Part shown: positions 52,518 to 64,000 of the stretch, in pieces
Layout: each line of letters begins with the position of its first letter
Numbering within the stretch: position 1 is the stretch's first letter
Source of the DNA: Artemisia argyi
Lineage: Eukaryota; Streptophyta; Magnoliopsida; Asterales; Asteraceae
DNA length: 64,000 nt
Assembly: GCA_030686995.1 (NCBI GenBank)
Contig: CM060706.1
Span: 140,763,505 to 140,827,504, forward strand
Direction of reading: 5' to 3'
Made by a program: the position numbers and the translations under genes
Notes under the pieces: model-generated
Database searches by the model: none
The model's input: only the letters and a program-made list of their open reading frames with translations
What the model was told of the DNA's origin: nothing

Positions 52518-53083
52518 TTTGGTCTAAGAGATTTAGGATTTCACTATAGGATTTCCTAGACTTAGGCCTAGTTGAGATGCGCTAGTAATAGTGCTTGTCT
52601 GCAACACCCCCAAAATTTGGTACAGGGGAAGACTCAACAAGCTTTCGGGGTGCTACGGGGATTGGTATCCAACACAAGACATAAAAGAACGAGATAAAGT
52701 AAACATAAGAAAACACAACCAGAACGGGGTTTTAAAGTTTACATTTATCCCAAATTCAATCAAAGTCAGGCCCAAAAGAAAATAAATATAGATCCACAAT
52801 TATTTATCAGAGTTTTAGAAAATAGATCCATAAACCAGGTGCCATAGCCACGCCTCCAATCCAAGCATCCAAGGGCATCACTTAATTACCTGAGAAAATG
52901 CCCTAAAAGTAAGCTTTCGCTGGTGAGATCATAGGTTTAAGTTCATAATTCAATATAGTGGACATATACGCAAAACGCTTGCTAGCTAGACTAGGCCTCA
53001 ATCATCCAACCAAAATAATCCAACCAAAATAATCCAACCAAATAATCCAACCCTATAGGTGCACGCTATAGCTTAAATCAATC

Positions 53084-53270
53084 GAATCAATAGCTTACCT
53101 AGCTCAAGTCTAGGCCTCGCTCTATAACCAATCCAATAGCTTACCTAGTTCGGGACTAGGCCTCGCTCAATAATCAATCCATAGCTTACCTAGTTCGGGA
53201 CTAGGCCTCGCTCAACAACTAAACAATAGCTTACCTAGTTCAAGACTAGGCCTCGCTCTAAATCCTACCT
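53084..53270. repeat. ~46-bp tandem repeat, four copies
   Basis: AATAGCTTACCTAGTTCGGG...CTAGGCCTCGCTC recurs four times with small changes. A 12-bp AATAATCCAACC repeat lies just before it (about 53010-53052). Confidence 0.85.
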
Positions 53271-54341
53271 AGTTCTATAAGCATAGCAAGTTTTAAAAGA
53301 ATATAAAAGCGATAATAGTCCACATAAAACATTTGCACGTTTCTCACCCCAAGTATAGAAAACATAGTTCAAGAGTAAAAAGTGGGGCTATGACTCACCT
53401 CAAGTCCAGAAATCCGCAAAAGAAATCGATAGATGAAAGACGTAAGCAAACTCAAGTAACGGCAACTACAGACTCGGCACTTCCTAACAATATCAAACTC
53501 GTTCAGAATCATTTCCTCAAAATCAAATATTCCCAATCCCGAACATATTCCATTTTACTTTCCAAAAATATCCATTTCTCGAATTATCTTCATATTAATT
53601 TGAAGTTTGACGTTTGGTATCCATATGGGTGGTGGGTCGACACAACTCAAATCAAGAAGTCACAACGAAAGAAATAATAAACCGTCTATATGTCTAACAT
53701 TAGCCCAATATATTATTTAAATAAATCATTGAAGTTTATCAAATCCGTCGATTTGGTAATCTCCCATATTTATTTATGTAATATATCGTTCCAAGATTAT
53801 ACCCAACCTAAAACACATAGCACAAAGAATACTATATGGTAAATATCGTAGTCCAATAAATTCCCTAGATATATCGTCAAATTTGCCAAATTCGTCAATT
53901 TAGCCAACTCCACGAGATATTTAGTAATTTATTATCCTAATACACGTACCATAACCTATGGGCGTCGTAGGATACGATGCCCATTAATATACTCATTTTA
54001 TATAGCTAATGAACTCGATTTAACCCGTCGATTAAATAAGTTACGTAGTTATAGAAAATGGGTATATTAATCGTCATATATCTGTGACAACACAAAAGTC
54101 ACATAATAAAGCCCACTTGGACTTAAGTAACCACAACTCGTATAACTCGATAAGTTTTTCTAAATTTATAAAAAGTCATGTTTTTAATTATTACTTACCC
54201 GACGTATTAGTCCTCGACATTATTTATAGTTATTTATTTATAATAATACTCCCGACATTTATTGCACTATTCGCATAGTATAATAATTATCGTTATATTA
54301 TTATAACGTTTACTCGTGATCGTTTTATTATTAATATACGC

Positions 54342-54344
<3 letters not shown>

Positions 54345-54404
<60 letters not shown>
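54345..54404. repeat. (TA)n microsatellite
   Basis: About 60 bp of uninterrupted TA. Confidence 0.95.
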
Positions 54405-54408
<4 letters not shown>

Positions 54409-55467
54409 CATATACGTTTATCACGTCTATATACGTATATAAACGATTATATTATCAATAATATTATTACGAGTATTGTTATTAATGTTTGATTTTGAAT
54501 ATTTATCGAGTCATAAGAATTTGGTCACATGTCCGAGTCATCACTCTCGGCTCATAGTCCAAGTCCACAAATAATAATAACTAAGTCATAATAAATAATC
54601 CAACTCCGTCTAAATCAATCTCAAATCCACGTGTTACAACATTATGGTCCGACTACGGCACCCGACTAACCTATCTCCGTCAATCTAATTGACCGTCTCA
54701 CAATCGGTCCCCATATCCATACTCGTCAACACAACTTCACAATATCAAAATCACAAGTCCATGTACCATTTCAAGCTCAAAATAACCATGAAACCATAAT
54801 AATAAAATTAACAATATAATAATCCGTCAAGTATATAAAACAACCAAATATAATATCACATTTACGGGTTGGTTTACCAAGTCAACCCGGGTCAAAAATT
54901 AAGCCACAAGTATTATGATCACACCCGAGACCTCTAGGGTCTCGGCTTGCTCCATACAAGCCAAACCAAACGGCCTTAGTGGTCGAGCCGAACCTCAAAC
55001 CACAACAATATTTGGCCGGACCCAAGAGGGGTCACGGTCTTGCTCATAACGAGCTCAAACAAATCCAAACGGACCCTTGGGTCGTCGGCCGTAGTTCCAA
55101 ACAACAATAATATCATCCAAACTGTAACAATTCGCATTTTCAGGATAATTACTATTCCCGGAAAATTTCACTATTCACTTTTACTATTCATTTTTCCCGA
55201 AAATTTTCCCGAAAGTTGATTTTCATTTGATATTCTCAAGTGATAAATCATTTCCATGGCAAATTAAATGTTTGACATTCGTCAGATCATTTTCGTAAAA
55301 GTTATTAAGGAATTACACGGAATTACACGTTTTAGGGTAAAACGTCATTCAGAAATTCTACGTACAACGAAACTCGACCGCGTTAAGTGACCCCGCATCA
55401 GAAAAATGTTTGACACACTCATGATTTATTTGAGAATTAATCGTGACTGAGAAAAATATGACCAAAG

Positions 55468-55521
55468 ACTTCCCGGCAGGTCACCCAAGCCTGTACTACT
55501 CTCGCATAAGCACGCTTAACT
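55468..55521 (-). pseudogene. 5S rRNA-like fragment inside the LTR
   Basis: The minus strand reads AGTTAAGCGTGCTTATGCGA, then GAGTAGTAC and GGGTGACC...GGGAAGTC. This matches the 3' half of plant 5S rRNA from about position 48, covering the internal promoter (box A exact, IE and box C changed). About 46 of 54 positions agree with the 5S sequence as I remember it. It is antisense to the LTR and incomplete, so not a functional 5S gene. Second copy at 61890-61943. Confidence 0.75.
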
Positions 55522-56201
55522 GTATGGGCGATTAACCGTTAGACTACAAAACGTTTTTCTAAGACGATTTGAGTTTTCAACTTATTAGAAAAAGTCAACA
55601 TATTTTTCCCTCCTCCATTGACCAAAAATCATCCCTTGATGTTATAAGTCATTCCTTGATTTTTAGGCTTACGGTTTGATGTCTAAAAGACATTTAATAC
55701 CAACCGACACTAGACTGAGCCCAGTCTAGACATTATAAGTCATTTTAAATCATTTTTATCACATTAGAAAAGTAATATTTTACTTTTCTCAATTTTACGC
55801 AATATTCGTACGTTTTACGTATTACGCGTTTTAGACCCGTGTTTCCAGTTTTTAGCAGGGTTTACCACCCAAATGGAACCTACCACTCATTTTATATTTT
55901 ATTATGGGTCATATGGACATGTCTAACAATACTTTAAAGTTCCATAATTTTACGACACCCGGTTTTACGTTTTGAGGCCTAATCATTTACGGTTGTCATT
56001 TCCCGGAGTCAAAACTCTTCCTAATACTTAGGATAATACCAAGCAAAGTCCACACCTTGTCCCCCCAAGCTTGTGAACCGCCTAGGAGGGGGGATTCACC
56101 ACCCATGTGGCTTGATCTTATGCCTTGTGTCATGAGATGTTGACAAGTGTTCAACTTGCTCTCCAAGGTTGGACTAGTCAAGGGTTCTAACCTCCTCATT
56201 G

Positions 56202-56213
56202 CCATATAAATAC
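56202..56213 (+). promoter_or_regulatory. LTR promoter TATA box (second copy about 62623-62634)
   Basis: CATATAAATACC in a pyrimidine-rich context, about 1.08 kb into the LTR. Confidence 0.6.
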
Positions 56214-58596
56214 CCCTTCCCCCCTTCTTTGTGCCGTGCATCCCCAAACCCCAAAACCATTCCATCCTTAGTTCATTTCCTTCTAATTTCTTGCAAGGTT
56301 CAAGTGAAAGTTCAAGTAGAAACCCTAGTTTGATCATATGTTACCAAAAATCTTCCAAACCCTAGAATACTTGGTGATTTCTCTTGAGTTTAAATCCACT
56401 CAATTCACCTCAACCTTCATCATCCATCTTTCAAGAATACCAAGGGTAGAAAGGTTGCATGAAGTGAAAAGGGTTGAAGCAAGTCTATCAAAGTCCTATC
56501 CTTACATGTTAACTTCCTTTCATCTTTGAAAGCCAAAAGTTGTGAGCCAAACCCTAACTTGATTCTTGTTAAATAATCATGTTCATGTTATTTACATGTT
56601 ATTCTTGCTATATTATGTCTTGTAGTTATGTCCATGATGTATAAAAATGATTAAAACAAGTTATTGTTATTGATTGTTACAACAAGTTACTAAAACAAGT
56701 AAACTAGTGACTTTCTTGGTAAGACCTGATCAAAATGGTAAAAATATGATATTTGATCATTACATATTACAGTAGAGGACTTAACAAGGAAACCGTAGCA
56801 ACTTGAACCACCCAAAACGAGTATACGAGTCAAAAGTTACGCCCATTTGAAGTTACCAAAACTTTGCGGCAAACTGCCAAATACCATTCTGATCAAATTT
56901 GGGTTTTGAAAGTCCCACTTCTGGTCCGATTCATCAAAAAGTTAAAACACGAAACTTGTCCGGAACGCCGTTTTCGTTCAGGCATAAAGAAGCTCGAGAC
57001 CTAAAAACACTTTCCGAGTGATAAAATTCTTCAAATTCTAAACAGCCCATTTTTAGGCGAAAGTCACAAGATTATGGTTATACTTTGAAAGGAACAAGAG
57101 GTCTTATGACCTATAATCAAGACCACAACCATGGCTAGAGCCAAGGTTGTGTCTCATGACTTTGAAACAAGGACCAAAGGTCATGGCTAGGCCATGACGA
57201 AATGACCACACCAACTTTCATAGGCGTAAACATGAAACAAAGAGTTGACAAGAACTTGAACAAGCAATTTGGATCTACTTCACTTAAAAGGGAACCATGA
57301 GATATTACCAAGAGAAAATGGTCATACAAAACTTATGAAACATACCCTAATAACAATCTTCATGTACTAATAAACTTTCCTAAGTTTATTCAAATATCGG
57401 ACATGTAACCTTTCGGATCAAAACTTATATCTATATATTTCATCAACTACTACAATAGTAGGGAGCCTCATGTGAGGAGTTCATTATGTAAGCCGTCGAG
57501 TTGAGTTGTGGATTTACGAGTTAAAGTGTCCTGGCTCCTCGAACGCTTACTAACATGACTTCTGAATTATGTCGGCCCGAACGGTAGTAAACGATATATA
57601 AAACATACATGTTTCATGAATCTTTTCTTTCAAGGACTTACAATATACATCATACCACATCATGGACTATAATGCAAGATATATATATAGGCACTACTTC
57701 ATATTCTGTACTCAAATCCTAAGTCGCAACATTCTATTATAGGTTGCTCGTAGAAACCTTCACGATTCAACCGTTACATTCATTACTTGCTATCTTACTT
57801 AAGGTGAGTTCATAGCCCCACTTTCTATTACTTAATTGTTTTACAAACCCTTGGGGGGAATACATGCTATTTTTAACCGAGCACAATGTTTTTAAATTGT
57901 ATGCTTGCCTGATTGTTTTATTATCACTAAGTACCAGCCTTGCTAAACCGAGATCCCTTATTATGAACCATTTAATCACTAGCAATAGTGAGCGCAAATA
58001 TTGTGAATAGGCCTATTGGGATTGACGAATCCCATTTGTATTGACTAAGTTCAAACAAATGCACTAATATTTGAGATTTAGGTATGTTAGCAAAGTACCT
58101 ACCGGGATAAATCTGCCGATCGACATTGGTACACGTTAACGTTATGGTGTCATAAGCTTAGTGTATAATACATTTTATGGGCGTATAACAACATAGCCTA
58201 CCTATTTTGCTTTCCAAACATTGGTGTGAGCCTATAACTCACACTACCAACATATTGTGTTCAAACATTAAACAAACTCTATGAATATCACTCAACCTTT
58301 GTGTTGACCTCTCAAGCATGTATTTCAGGTTCATGACGATCAAGGATGGCACGGAAGGACACGGATACTCAAGAGGGCTATAAATTTTATTATCATTCAA
58401 AACTCATTTATTATACATTGTAAACATGGAACCAATTGGGACCTCATTTTGTAATCTCTGATATTTATATAATTTGAATGATAAATCTTTCAAAACGACT
58501 CAATTGGAGTTCGTTTTCTATTATTGTGACTATTGTGCCGTCGAGTAACACCCAGTTTGAATTCCGCTGCAACCATGAATTGGGGGTGTTACAGAT

Positions 58597-58609
58597 TGGT
58601 ACCAGAGCC
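58597..58609 (+). promoter_or_regulatory. Primer-binding site of the LARD-like element
   Basis: TGGTACCAGAGCC three bases after the LTR, one base from the usual TGGTATCAGAGCC iMet PBS. Confidence 0.85.
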
Positions 58610-58734
58610 ATGGTTATAGAGAAACGGGTCTAAGTGAGACCTAAACTATAACTACAATCACAAACAAAAACATTTTATAGCCTTCCGCTCTTCGTGTCTT
58701 CCATCCTCCAGACGATTATGGACTTAGTAAGCAT

Positions 58735-58985
58735 GTTATGCTACACAAACATATTAGTATATTGATATATACTTATTTTGAGCATTTCCCCGTAGACATT
58801 TTTATGCGACACAAACATAATTGCATATTGATATATGTACCCTAAACATAATTGAGCATTTCCCCGTAAGCATTTTATGCTACATGAACACATATAAGTA
58901 TATTGATATATACACACTAGGCATTTTATGCTACATGAACATATTAGTATATTGATATATAAACTCGGTTTATTTTCAATCATTT
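58735..58985 (+). repeat. Degenerate tandem repeat at the start of the internal region
   Basis: TATGCTACA...AACATATTAGTATATTGATATAT-like units, separated by GAGCATTTCCCCGTA, recur about four times. Confidence 0.75.
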
Positions 58986-59083
58986 ATCTAAACAATGAAC
59001 TAAACATATCTGTGTATGCCTATTCTAAGGCATTTCGGCACAGCCACACTCTCCCAATCATGTTCCTACTCCAACATTATATG

Positions 59084-59527
59084 TCCAAGACATTGTGAGA
59101 TACAATGGTCTCATTCATTTTCCAAGACATTGTGAGATACAATGGTCTCATTCATTTTCCAAGACATTGTGAGATACAATGGTCTCATTCATTTTTCAAG
59201 ACATTGTGAGATACAATGGTCTCATTCACTTTTCAAGACATTGTGAGATACAATGGTCTCATTCATTTTCCAAGACATTGTAAGATACAATGGTCTCATT
59301 CATTTTCCAAGACATTGTGAGATACAATGGTCTCATTCATTTTCCAAGACATTGTGAGATACAATGGTCTCATTCATTTTCCAAGACATTGTGAGATACA
59401 ATGGTCTCATTCATTTTTCAAGACATTGTGAGATACAATGGCCTCATTCATTTTCCAAGACATTGTGAGATACAATGGTCTCATTCATTTTCCAAGACAT
59501 TGTATGATACAATGGTCTTAATCATTT
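59084..59527 (+). repeat. 37-bp tandem array, twelve copies, each hairpin-forming
   Basis: Unit starts CCAAGACATTGTGAGATACA at 59084, then every 37 bp to about 59491. Inside each, CATTGT and ACAATG are complementary across GAGAT. Substitutions are few. Two or three degenerate units continue to about 59636. Confidence 0.95.
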
Positions 59528-59639
59528 CTCAAATGTTTTGAGTCACACAATGACCTAACCTACTTCCCAGACATTGTGAATTGCACAATGGTCTAACCTA
59601 CTTCCGAGACATTGTGTTTTGTGCAAATGGTCTCTAGAA

Positions 59640-60920
59640 TTATTCCATCACATCATCAATATCATTTCTTATGATATCAAAAACCCGTCACAATCTATCG
59701 ATTTCAAAACAAGAAATATGAGATTTCTAAAGGACAAACTAATCCATCATCGACAAAAGCTGAACTTTCTCTACATTCATCAAAGTTTTCTTATGAAACC
59801 TTCATTATTAAAAGTTCGTGATCCTGGCCAAGTATGTTCTATTTTAGAACTACTTAAAACTTCCTTTCCATACGTATCTACCCTTACTACCTTCTATGCA
59901 ATGGAATATGAAAACATACGTTACAAGTCTTGTATGGACGAGACTTGCAACTTAAGGGTTTGACATCGCCTTTGTTTAGTTGACAGTTTCCCGAAAGCAA
60001 CAGACATATCAAAAGTATACCTAGTTTAGGTATTTGAAAATTTTATCGAACCTTGGCTAAATATAGACTAGTCACCTATATTTAACCTAGGGACAGTGGA
60101 ATATAGTCTGACTAACTATATTCGACTTAGAATTTTCAAATACTGAGAATAGTTGTACTAGGGTTATGTTTAGATTGATTTCCTACATGAACATGATAAA
60201 CCACCAGAATACATTAAAACAATCTAGAGACACGATAATGTCTTACCACTCAGCGAAATCTTAACACCTTATTTGTGTTACCTAATTTCATTCTTGAAAT
60301 TTTTCATTTATGAGATAATCCGAACTACTATCTTGGGATAGTTATCAATTATTCTCTTCATCCTGTAGAAGTACTATCCTGTTTAGGTCCTAAGGATATC
60401 ATTCCAACATAAACTTTTAAAATCTCTTAAGATTTTTAAAGCAAACTCAACATCTATACCTAAGAGTATTAATGTTAAGCATACACTACACACTTTTGTT
60501 CATCAACATATCATAACATTATCTTCACAACCGTTGGAACCACAAGCTCATTAACAGATTTTGATGCACTTTTAAAGCTCAAATCATCCTTAGTTACACC
60601 ACAAGTACCCTCATCAGCTTTACAAGTTTGAATATTCATCTTGTACTTTTGGAACACCAGTATCATCTCGTAATACACTACCTTGTAACTCACCGGCTAA
60701 GTATGAATGTTGTGTCGGGAATTCTTGAGTAGGATGATTTATAATGTCCTTATTTGAATGGATTGGGATGCCTTTTCATTTAAATAAAGAAATTATAAAT
60801 CATCGAACCATAAGTTTATATTCCTTTAGTTACATTGTTTGGGATGCCTCTCTATGTAAATAAAGAATTATAAACAAGTGGGCTTATTTATATCCGAAAT
60901 AACATAAGTATGAAGTCAAC
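59640..60920. other. Non-coding internal part of the LARD-like element
   Basis: No gag, protease, RT or integrase motif seen. The 114-aa ORF at 59619-59963 has no recognisable domain. A short GGGATGCCT...AAATAAAGAA duplication occurs near 60770-60860. Confidence 0.5.
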
Positions 60921-60923
60921 CTA

Positions 60924-61019
60924 CATTACATTGCTCGGGTATGGCTTGATACCTACATTACCTTGCTCGGGTATGGCTTGATACCTACATTACATTGCTC
61001 GGGTATGGCATGATACCTA
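60924..61019 (+). repeat. 32-bp tandem repeat, three copies
   Basis: CCTACATTACCTTGCTCGGG then TATGGCTTGATA, three times with single changes. Confidence 0.85.
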
Positions 61020-61109
61020 CATTATATTCGCCACAAGAAATCCTATCTTTTCACCGACATCGCTTCAAACCATGACATAAACACTAGGTACAACAACAGA
61101 TTACCTACT

Positions 61110-61400
61110 ATGCTATGATTGCAACTACTATCCCAATTTCCATTGATATTCCACTACTATATCAATTTCCATTTATTGAATTCCTATGTAAATTGCTATT
61201 GTTGTTCAACTGTTATATCAATTGCTATTGATACTTGACAACTATATCAATTTCCATTTTGATATTTAACTATATCAATTTCTGTACAACTACTATATCC
61301 ATTTCTATTAATAATCGACTGCTATATCAATTTTCTTTGATATTCGACTATTATATGGATCTCTACTGATATTCAACTATGTTATCAATTTCTATTGACA
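61110..61400 (+). repeat. Degenerate ATATCAATTTC-type repeat
   Basis: ACTATATCAATTTCCATT-like words recur about eight times at uneven spacing before the purine tract. Confidence 0.65.
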
Positions 61401-61545
61401 CACCGTATTCTGAGACAAATCAAACTACATCACTAGTAATTCCAGACTTTGGTCCTCATAAGTAACCACACATCTTTATCGACACCACTCCAATATATGA
61501 CATACATAGAACTTCGGGACGAAGTTCCCCGTAAGGGGTAGAGAC

Positions 61546-64000
61546 TGTAACAATTCGCATTTTCAGGATAATTACTATTCCCGGAAAATTTCACTATTCA
61601 CTTTTACTATTCATTTTTCCTGAAAATTTTCCCGAAAGTTGATTTTCATTTGATATTCTCAAGTGATAAATCATTTCCATGGCAAATTAAATGTTTGACA
61701 TTCGTCAGATCATTTTCGTGAAAGTTATTAAGGAATTACACGGAATTACACGTTTTAGGGTAAAACGTCATTCAGAAATTCTACGTACAACGAAACTCGA
61801 CCGCGTTAAGTGACCCCGCATCAGAAAAATGTTTGACACACTCATGATTTATTTGAGAATTAATCGTGACTGAGAAAAATATGACCAAAGACTTCCCGGC
61901 AGGTCACCCAAGCCTGTACTACTCTCGCATAAGCACGCTTAACCGTATGGGCGATTAACCGTTAGACCACAAAACGTTTTTCTAAGACGATTTGAGTTTT
62001 CAACTTATTAGAAAAAGTCAACATATTTTTCCCTCCTCCATTGACCAAAAATCATCCCTTGATGTTATAAGTCATTCCTTGATTTTTAGGCTTACGGTTT
62101 GATGTCTAAAAGACATTTAATACCAACCGACACTAGACTGAGCCCAGTCTAGACTTTATAATTCATTTTAAATCATTTTTATCACATTAGAAAAGTAATA
62201 TTTTACTTTTCTCAATTTTACGCAATATTCGTACGTTTTACGTATTACGCGTTTTAGACCCGTGTTTCCAGTTTTTAGCAGGGTTTACCACCCAAATGGA
62301 ACCTACCACTCATTTTATATTTTATTATGGGTCATATGGACATGTCTAACAATACTTTAAAGTTCCATAATTTTACGACACCCGGTTTTACGTTTTGAGG
62401 CCTAATCATTTACGGTTGTCATTTCCCGGAGTCAAAACTCTTCCTAATACTTAGGATAATACCAAGCAAAGTCCACACCTTGTCCCCCAAGCTTGTGAAC
62501 CGCCTAGGAGGGGGGATTCACCACCCATGTGGCTTGATCTTATGCCTTGTGTCATGAGATGTTGACAAGTGTTCAACTTGCTCTCCAAGGTTGGACTAGT
62601 CAAGGGTTCTAACCTCCTCATTGCCATATAAATACCCCTTCCCCCCTTCTTTGTGCCGTGCATCCCCAAACCCCAAAACCATTCCATCCTTAGTTCATTT
62701 CCTTCTAATTTCTTGCAAGGTTCAAGTGAAAGTTCAAGTAGAAACCCTAGTTTGATCATATGTTACCAAAAATCTTCCAAACCCTAGAATACTTGGTGAT
62801 TTCTCTTGAGTTTAAATCCACTCAATTCACCTCAACCTTCATCATCCATCTTTCAAGAATACCAAGGGTAGAAAGGTTGCATGAAGTGAAAAGGGTTGAA
62901 GCAAGTCTATCAAAGTCCTATCCTTACATGTTAACTTCCTTTCATCTTCGAAAGCCAAAAGTTGTGAGCCAAACCCTAACTTGATTCTTGTTAAATAATC
63001 ATGTTCATGTTATTTATATGTTATTCTTGCTATATTATGTCTTGTAGTTATGTCCATGATGTATAAAAATGATTAAAACAAGTTATTGTTATTGATTGTT
63101 ACAACAAGTTACTAAAACAAGTAAACTAGTGACTTTCTTGGTAAGACCTGATCAAAATGGTAAAAATATGATATTTGATCATTACATATTACAGTAGAGG
63201 ACTTAACAAGGAAACCGTAGCAACTTGAACCACCCAAAACGAGTATACGAGTCAAAAGTTACGCCCATTTGAAGTTACCAAAACTTTGCGGCAAACTGCC
63301 AAATACCATTCTGATCAAATTTGGGTTTTGAAAGTCCCACTTCTGGTCCGATTCATCAAAAAGTTAAAACACGAAACTTGTCCGGAACGCCGTTTTCGTT
63401 CAGGCATAAAGAAGCTCGAGACCTAAAAACACTTTCCGAGTGATAAAATTCTTCAAATTCTAAACAGCCCATTTTTAGGCGAAAGTCACAAGATTATGGT
63501 TATACTTTGAAAGGAACAAGAGGTCTTATGACCTATAATCAAGACCACAACCATGGCTAGAGCCAAGGTTGTGTCTCATGACTTTGAAACAAGGACCAAA
63601 GGTCATGGCTAGGCCATGACGAAATGACCACACCAACTTTCATAGGCGTAAACATGAAACAAAGAGTTGACAAGAACTTGAACAAGCAATTTGGATCTAC
63701 TTCACTTAAAAGGGAACCATGAGATATTACCAAGAGAAAATGGTCATACAAAACTTATGAAACATACCCTAATAACAATCTTCATGTACTAATAAACTTT
63801 CCTAAGTTTATTCAAATATCGGACATGTAACCTTTCGGATCAAAACTTATATCTATATATTTCATCAACTACTACAATAGTAGGGAGCCTCATGTGAGGA
63901 GTTCATTATGTAAGCCGTCGAGTTGAGTTGTGGATTTACGAGTTAAAGTGTCCTGGCTCCTCGAACGCTTACTAACATGACTTCTGAATTATGTCGGCCC
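61546..64000 (+). repeat. 3' LTR of the LARD-like element, truncated by window end
   Basis: Matches 55123-57577 nearly base for base. The 2.45 kb present differ by only about a dozen changes noticed by eye. Confidence 0.9.
61890..61943 (-). pseudogene. 5S rRNA-like fragment, copy in the 3' LTR
   Basis: Same as 55468-55521, with one change just at the box A edge (GGTTAAGCG instead of AGTTAAGCG). Confidence 0.75.

Larger units (their letters stand above)
52600..55122 (-). mobile_element. Large LTR fragment, minus orientation
   Basis: It starts TGCAACACCCCCAAAATTTG, closely like the plus-strand start of the minus-oriented LTRs at 9076 and 17019. It carries a 46-bp tandem repeat and a (TA)n tract and has no gene. 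The plus-strand element at 55123 appears to be inserted into it, so its other end may lie beyond the window. Confidence 0.55.
55123..58593 (+). repeat. 5' LTR of the LARD-like element
   Basis: Starts TGTAACAATTCGC, ends GGGGGTGTTACA. TATA box CATATAAATACC at 56202-56213 places U3 in the first 1.1 kb, leaving a leader of over 2 kb. It contains a 5S rRNA-like segment in antisense and a conserved AGTAGGGAGCC module at about 57455. ORFs of 60-113 aa inside are not supported as genes. Confidence 0.9.
55123..64000 (+). mobile_element. Young large-LTR retrotransposon without gag-pol (LARD-like), runs off the window
   Basis: The left LTR (55123-58593, 3.47 kb) and the start of the right LTR (61546 to the window end) are nearly identical, so insertion was recent. 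PBS TTGGTACCAGAGCC follows the left LTR; the purine-rich GTAAGGGGTAGAGAC precedes the right LTR, after CTTCGGGACGAAGTTCCCCG, a word typical of the end of chromovirus pol regions. The 2.95-kb interior has tandem repeats and no gag or pol. Probably a Tekay-like derivative that depends on an autonomous relative (inference). The TSD cannot be checked. Confidence 0.85.

Noticed and set aside
55468..55521. Functional 5S rRNA gene
   Set aside because: Only the 3' half is present, with several changes, and it lies inside an LTR; listed as a fragment.
55996..56529. ORFs of 113 and 63 aa, repeated at 62451-62984
   Set aside because: LTR U3/leader sequence; conserved only through LTR identity. The minus ORF overlaps the TATA region.
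59084..59527. CRISPR-like repeat array
   Set aside because: Units are directly adjacent with no unique spacers; eukaryotic tandem repeat.
59619..59963. 114-aa ORF in the LARD-like interior
   Set aside because: No recognisable domain, and it overlaps the degenerate end of the 37-bp array.

Overview
This is plant nuclear DNA: AT-rich, intron-bearing and dominated by nested transposable elements. It holds one recognisable host gene, an eight-exon MIKC-type MADS-box gene of the SEPALLATA (AGL2-like) clade. The flowering-plant assignment is firm. An asterid, possibly Asteraceae, is a guess from the style of the chromovirus and copia LTRs. No bacterial-type features, tRNA genes, complete rRNA genes or CRISPR arrays were seen.

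Layout. 1-4.4 kb: retroelement debris and short tandem duplications. 4.43-4.63 kb: a Stowaway-like MITE. 5.07-5.82 kb: a non-autonomous hAT element with an 8-bp target-site duplication (TSD). 5.91-8.03 kb: a LINE remnant with a decayed ORF1 and no reverse transcriptase. 9.08-20.39 kb: an 11.3-kb minus-strand LTR retrotransposon with 3.4-3.9-kb LTRs, a perfect TSD (CTCTC), an initiator-Met primer-binding site, two gag-like ORFs and no pol. Between gag and its 3' LTR lies an opposite-strand, probably spliced gene for a small four-helix membrane protein made of two homologous halves. 20.4-23.6 kb: two copia-type LTR pieces in opposite orientation. 24.33-25.52 kb: a probable Helitron. 26.9-28.0 kb: an inverted-repeat element. 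28.0-33.5 kb: a nest in which a Stowaway-like element contains a 1.8-kb foldback Mutator-like element (9-bp TSD), which contains a 3.2-kb non-coding copia-type element (5-bp TSD).

34.75-43.69 kb: the SEPALLATA-like gene on the plus strand. Its first intron is 7.6 kb and holds a Tourist-like MITE, a decayed copia element, a hAT element and a long palindrome. Intron 3 appears to be a GC-AG intron, and exon 7 has a tandem (NAGNAG) acceptor.

44-64 kb: mostly LTR sequence. There is a TATA-bearing LTR fragment at 47-50.5 kb, a complete 1.57-kb LTR with PBS at 50.9-52.5 kb, a large minus-oriented LTR fragment at 52.6-55.1 kb, and from 55.12 kb to the window end a young plus-strand element with nearly identical 3.5-kb LTRs around a 2.95-kb internal region without gag or pol. 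Its U3 carries an antisense fragment resembling the 3' half of 5S rRNA. Its interior carries about twelve copies of a 37-bp hairpin-forming repeat.

The most unusual items are the antisense duplicated membrane-protein gene inside the gag-only retrotransposon and the 5S-like Pol III control region inside the young LTRs.
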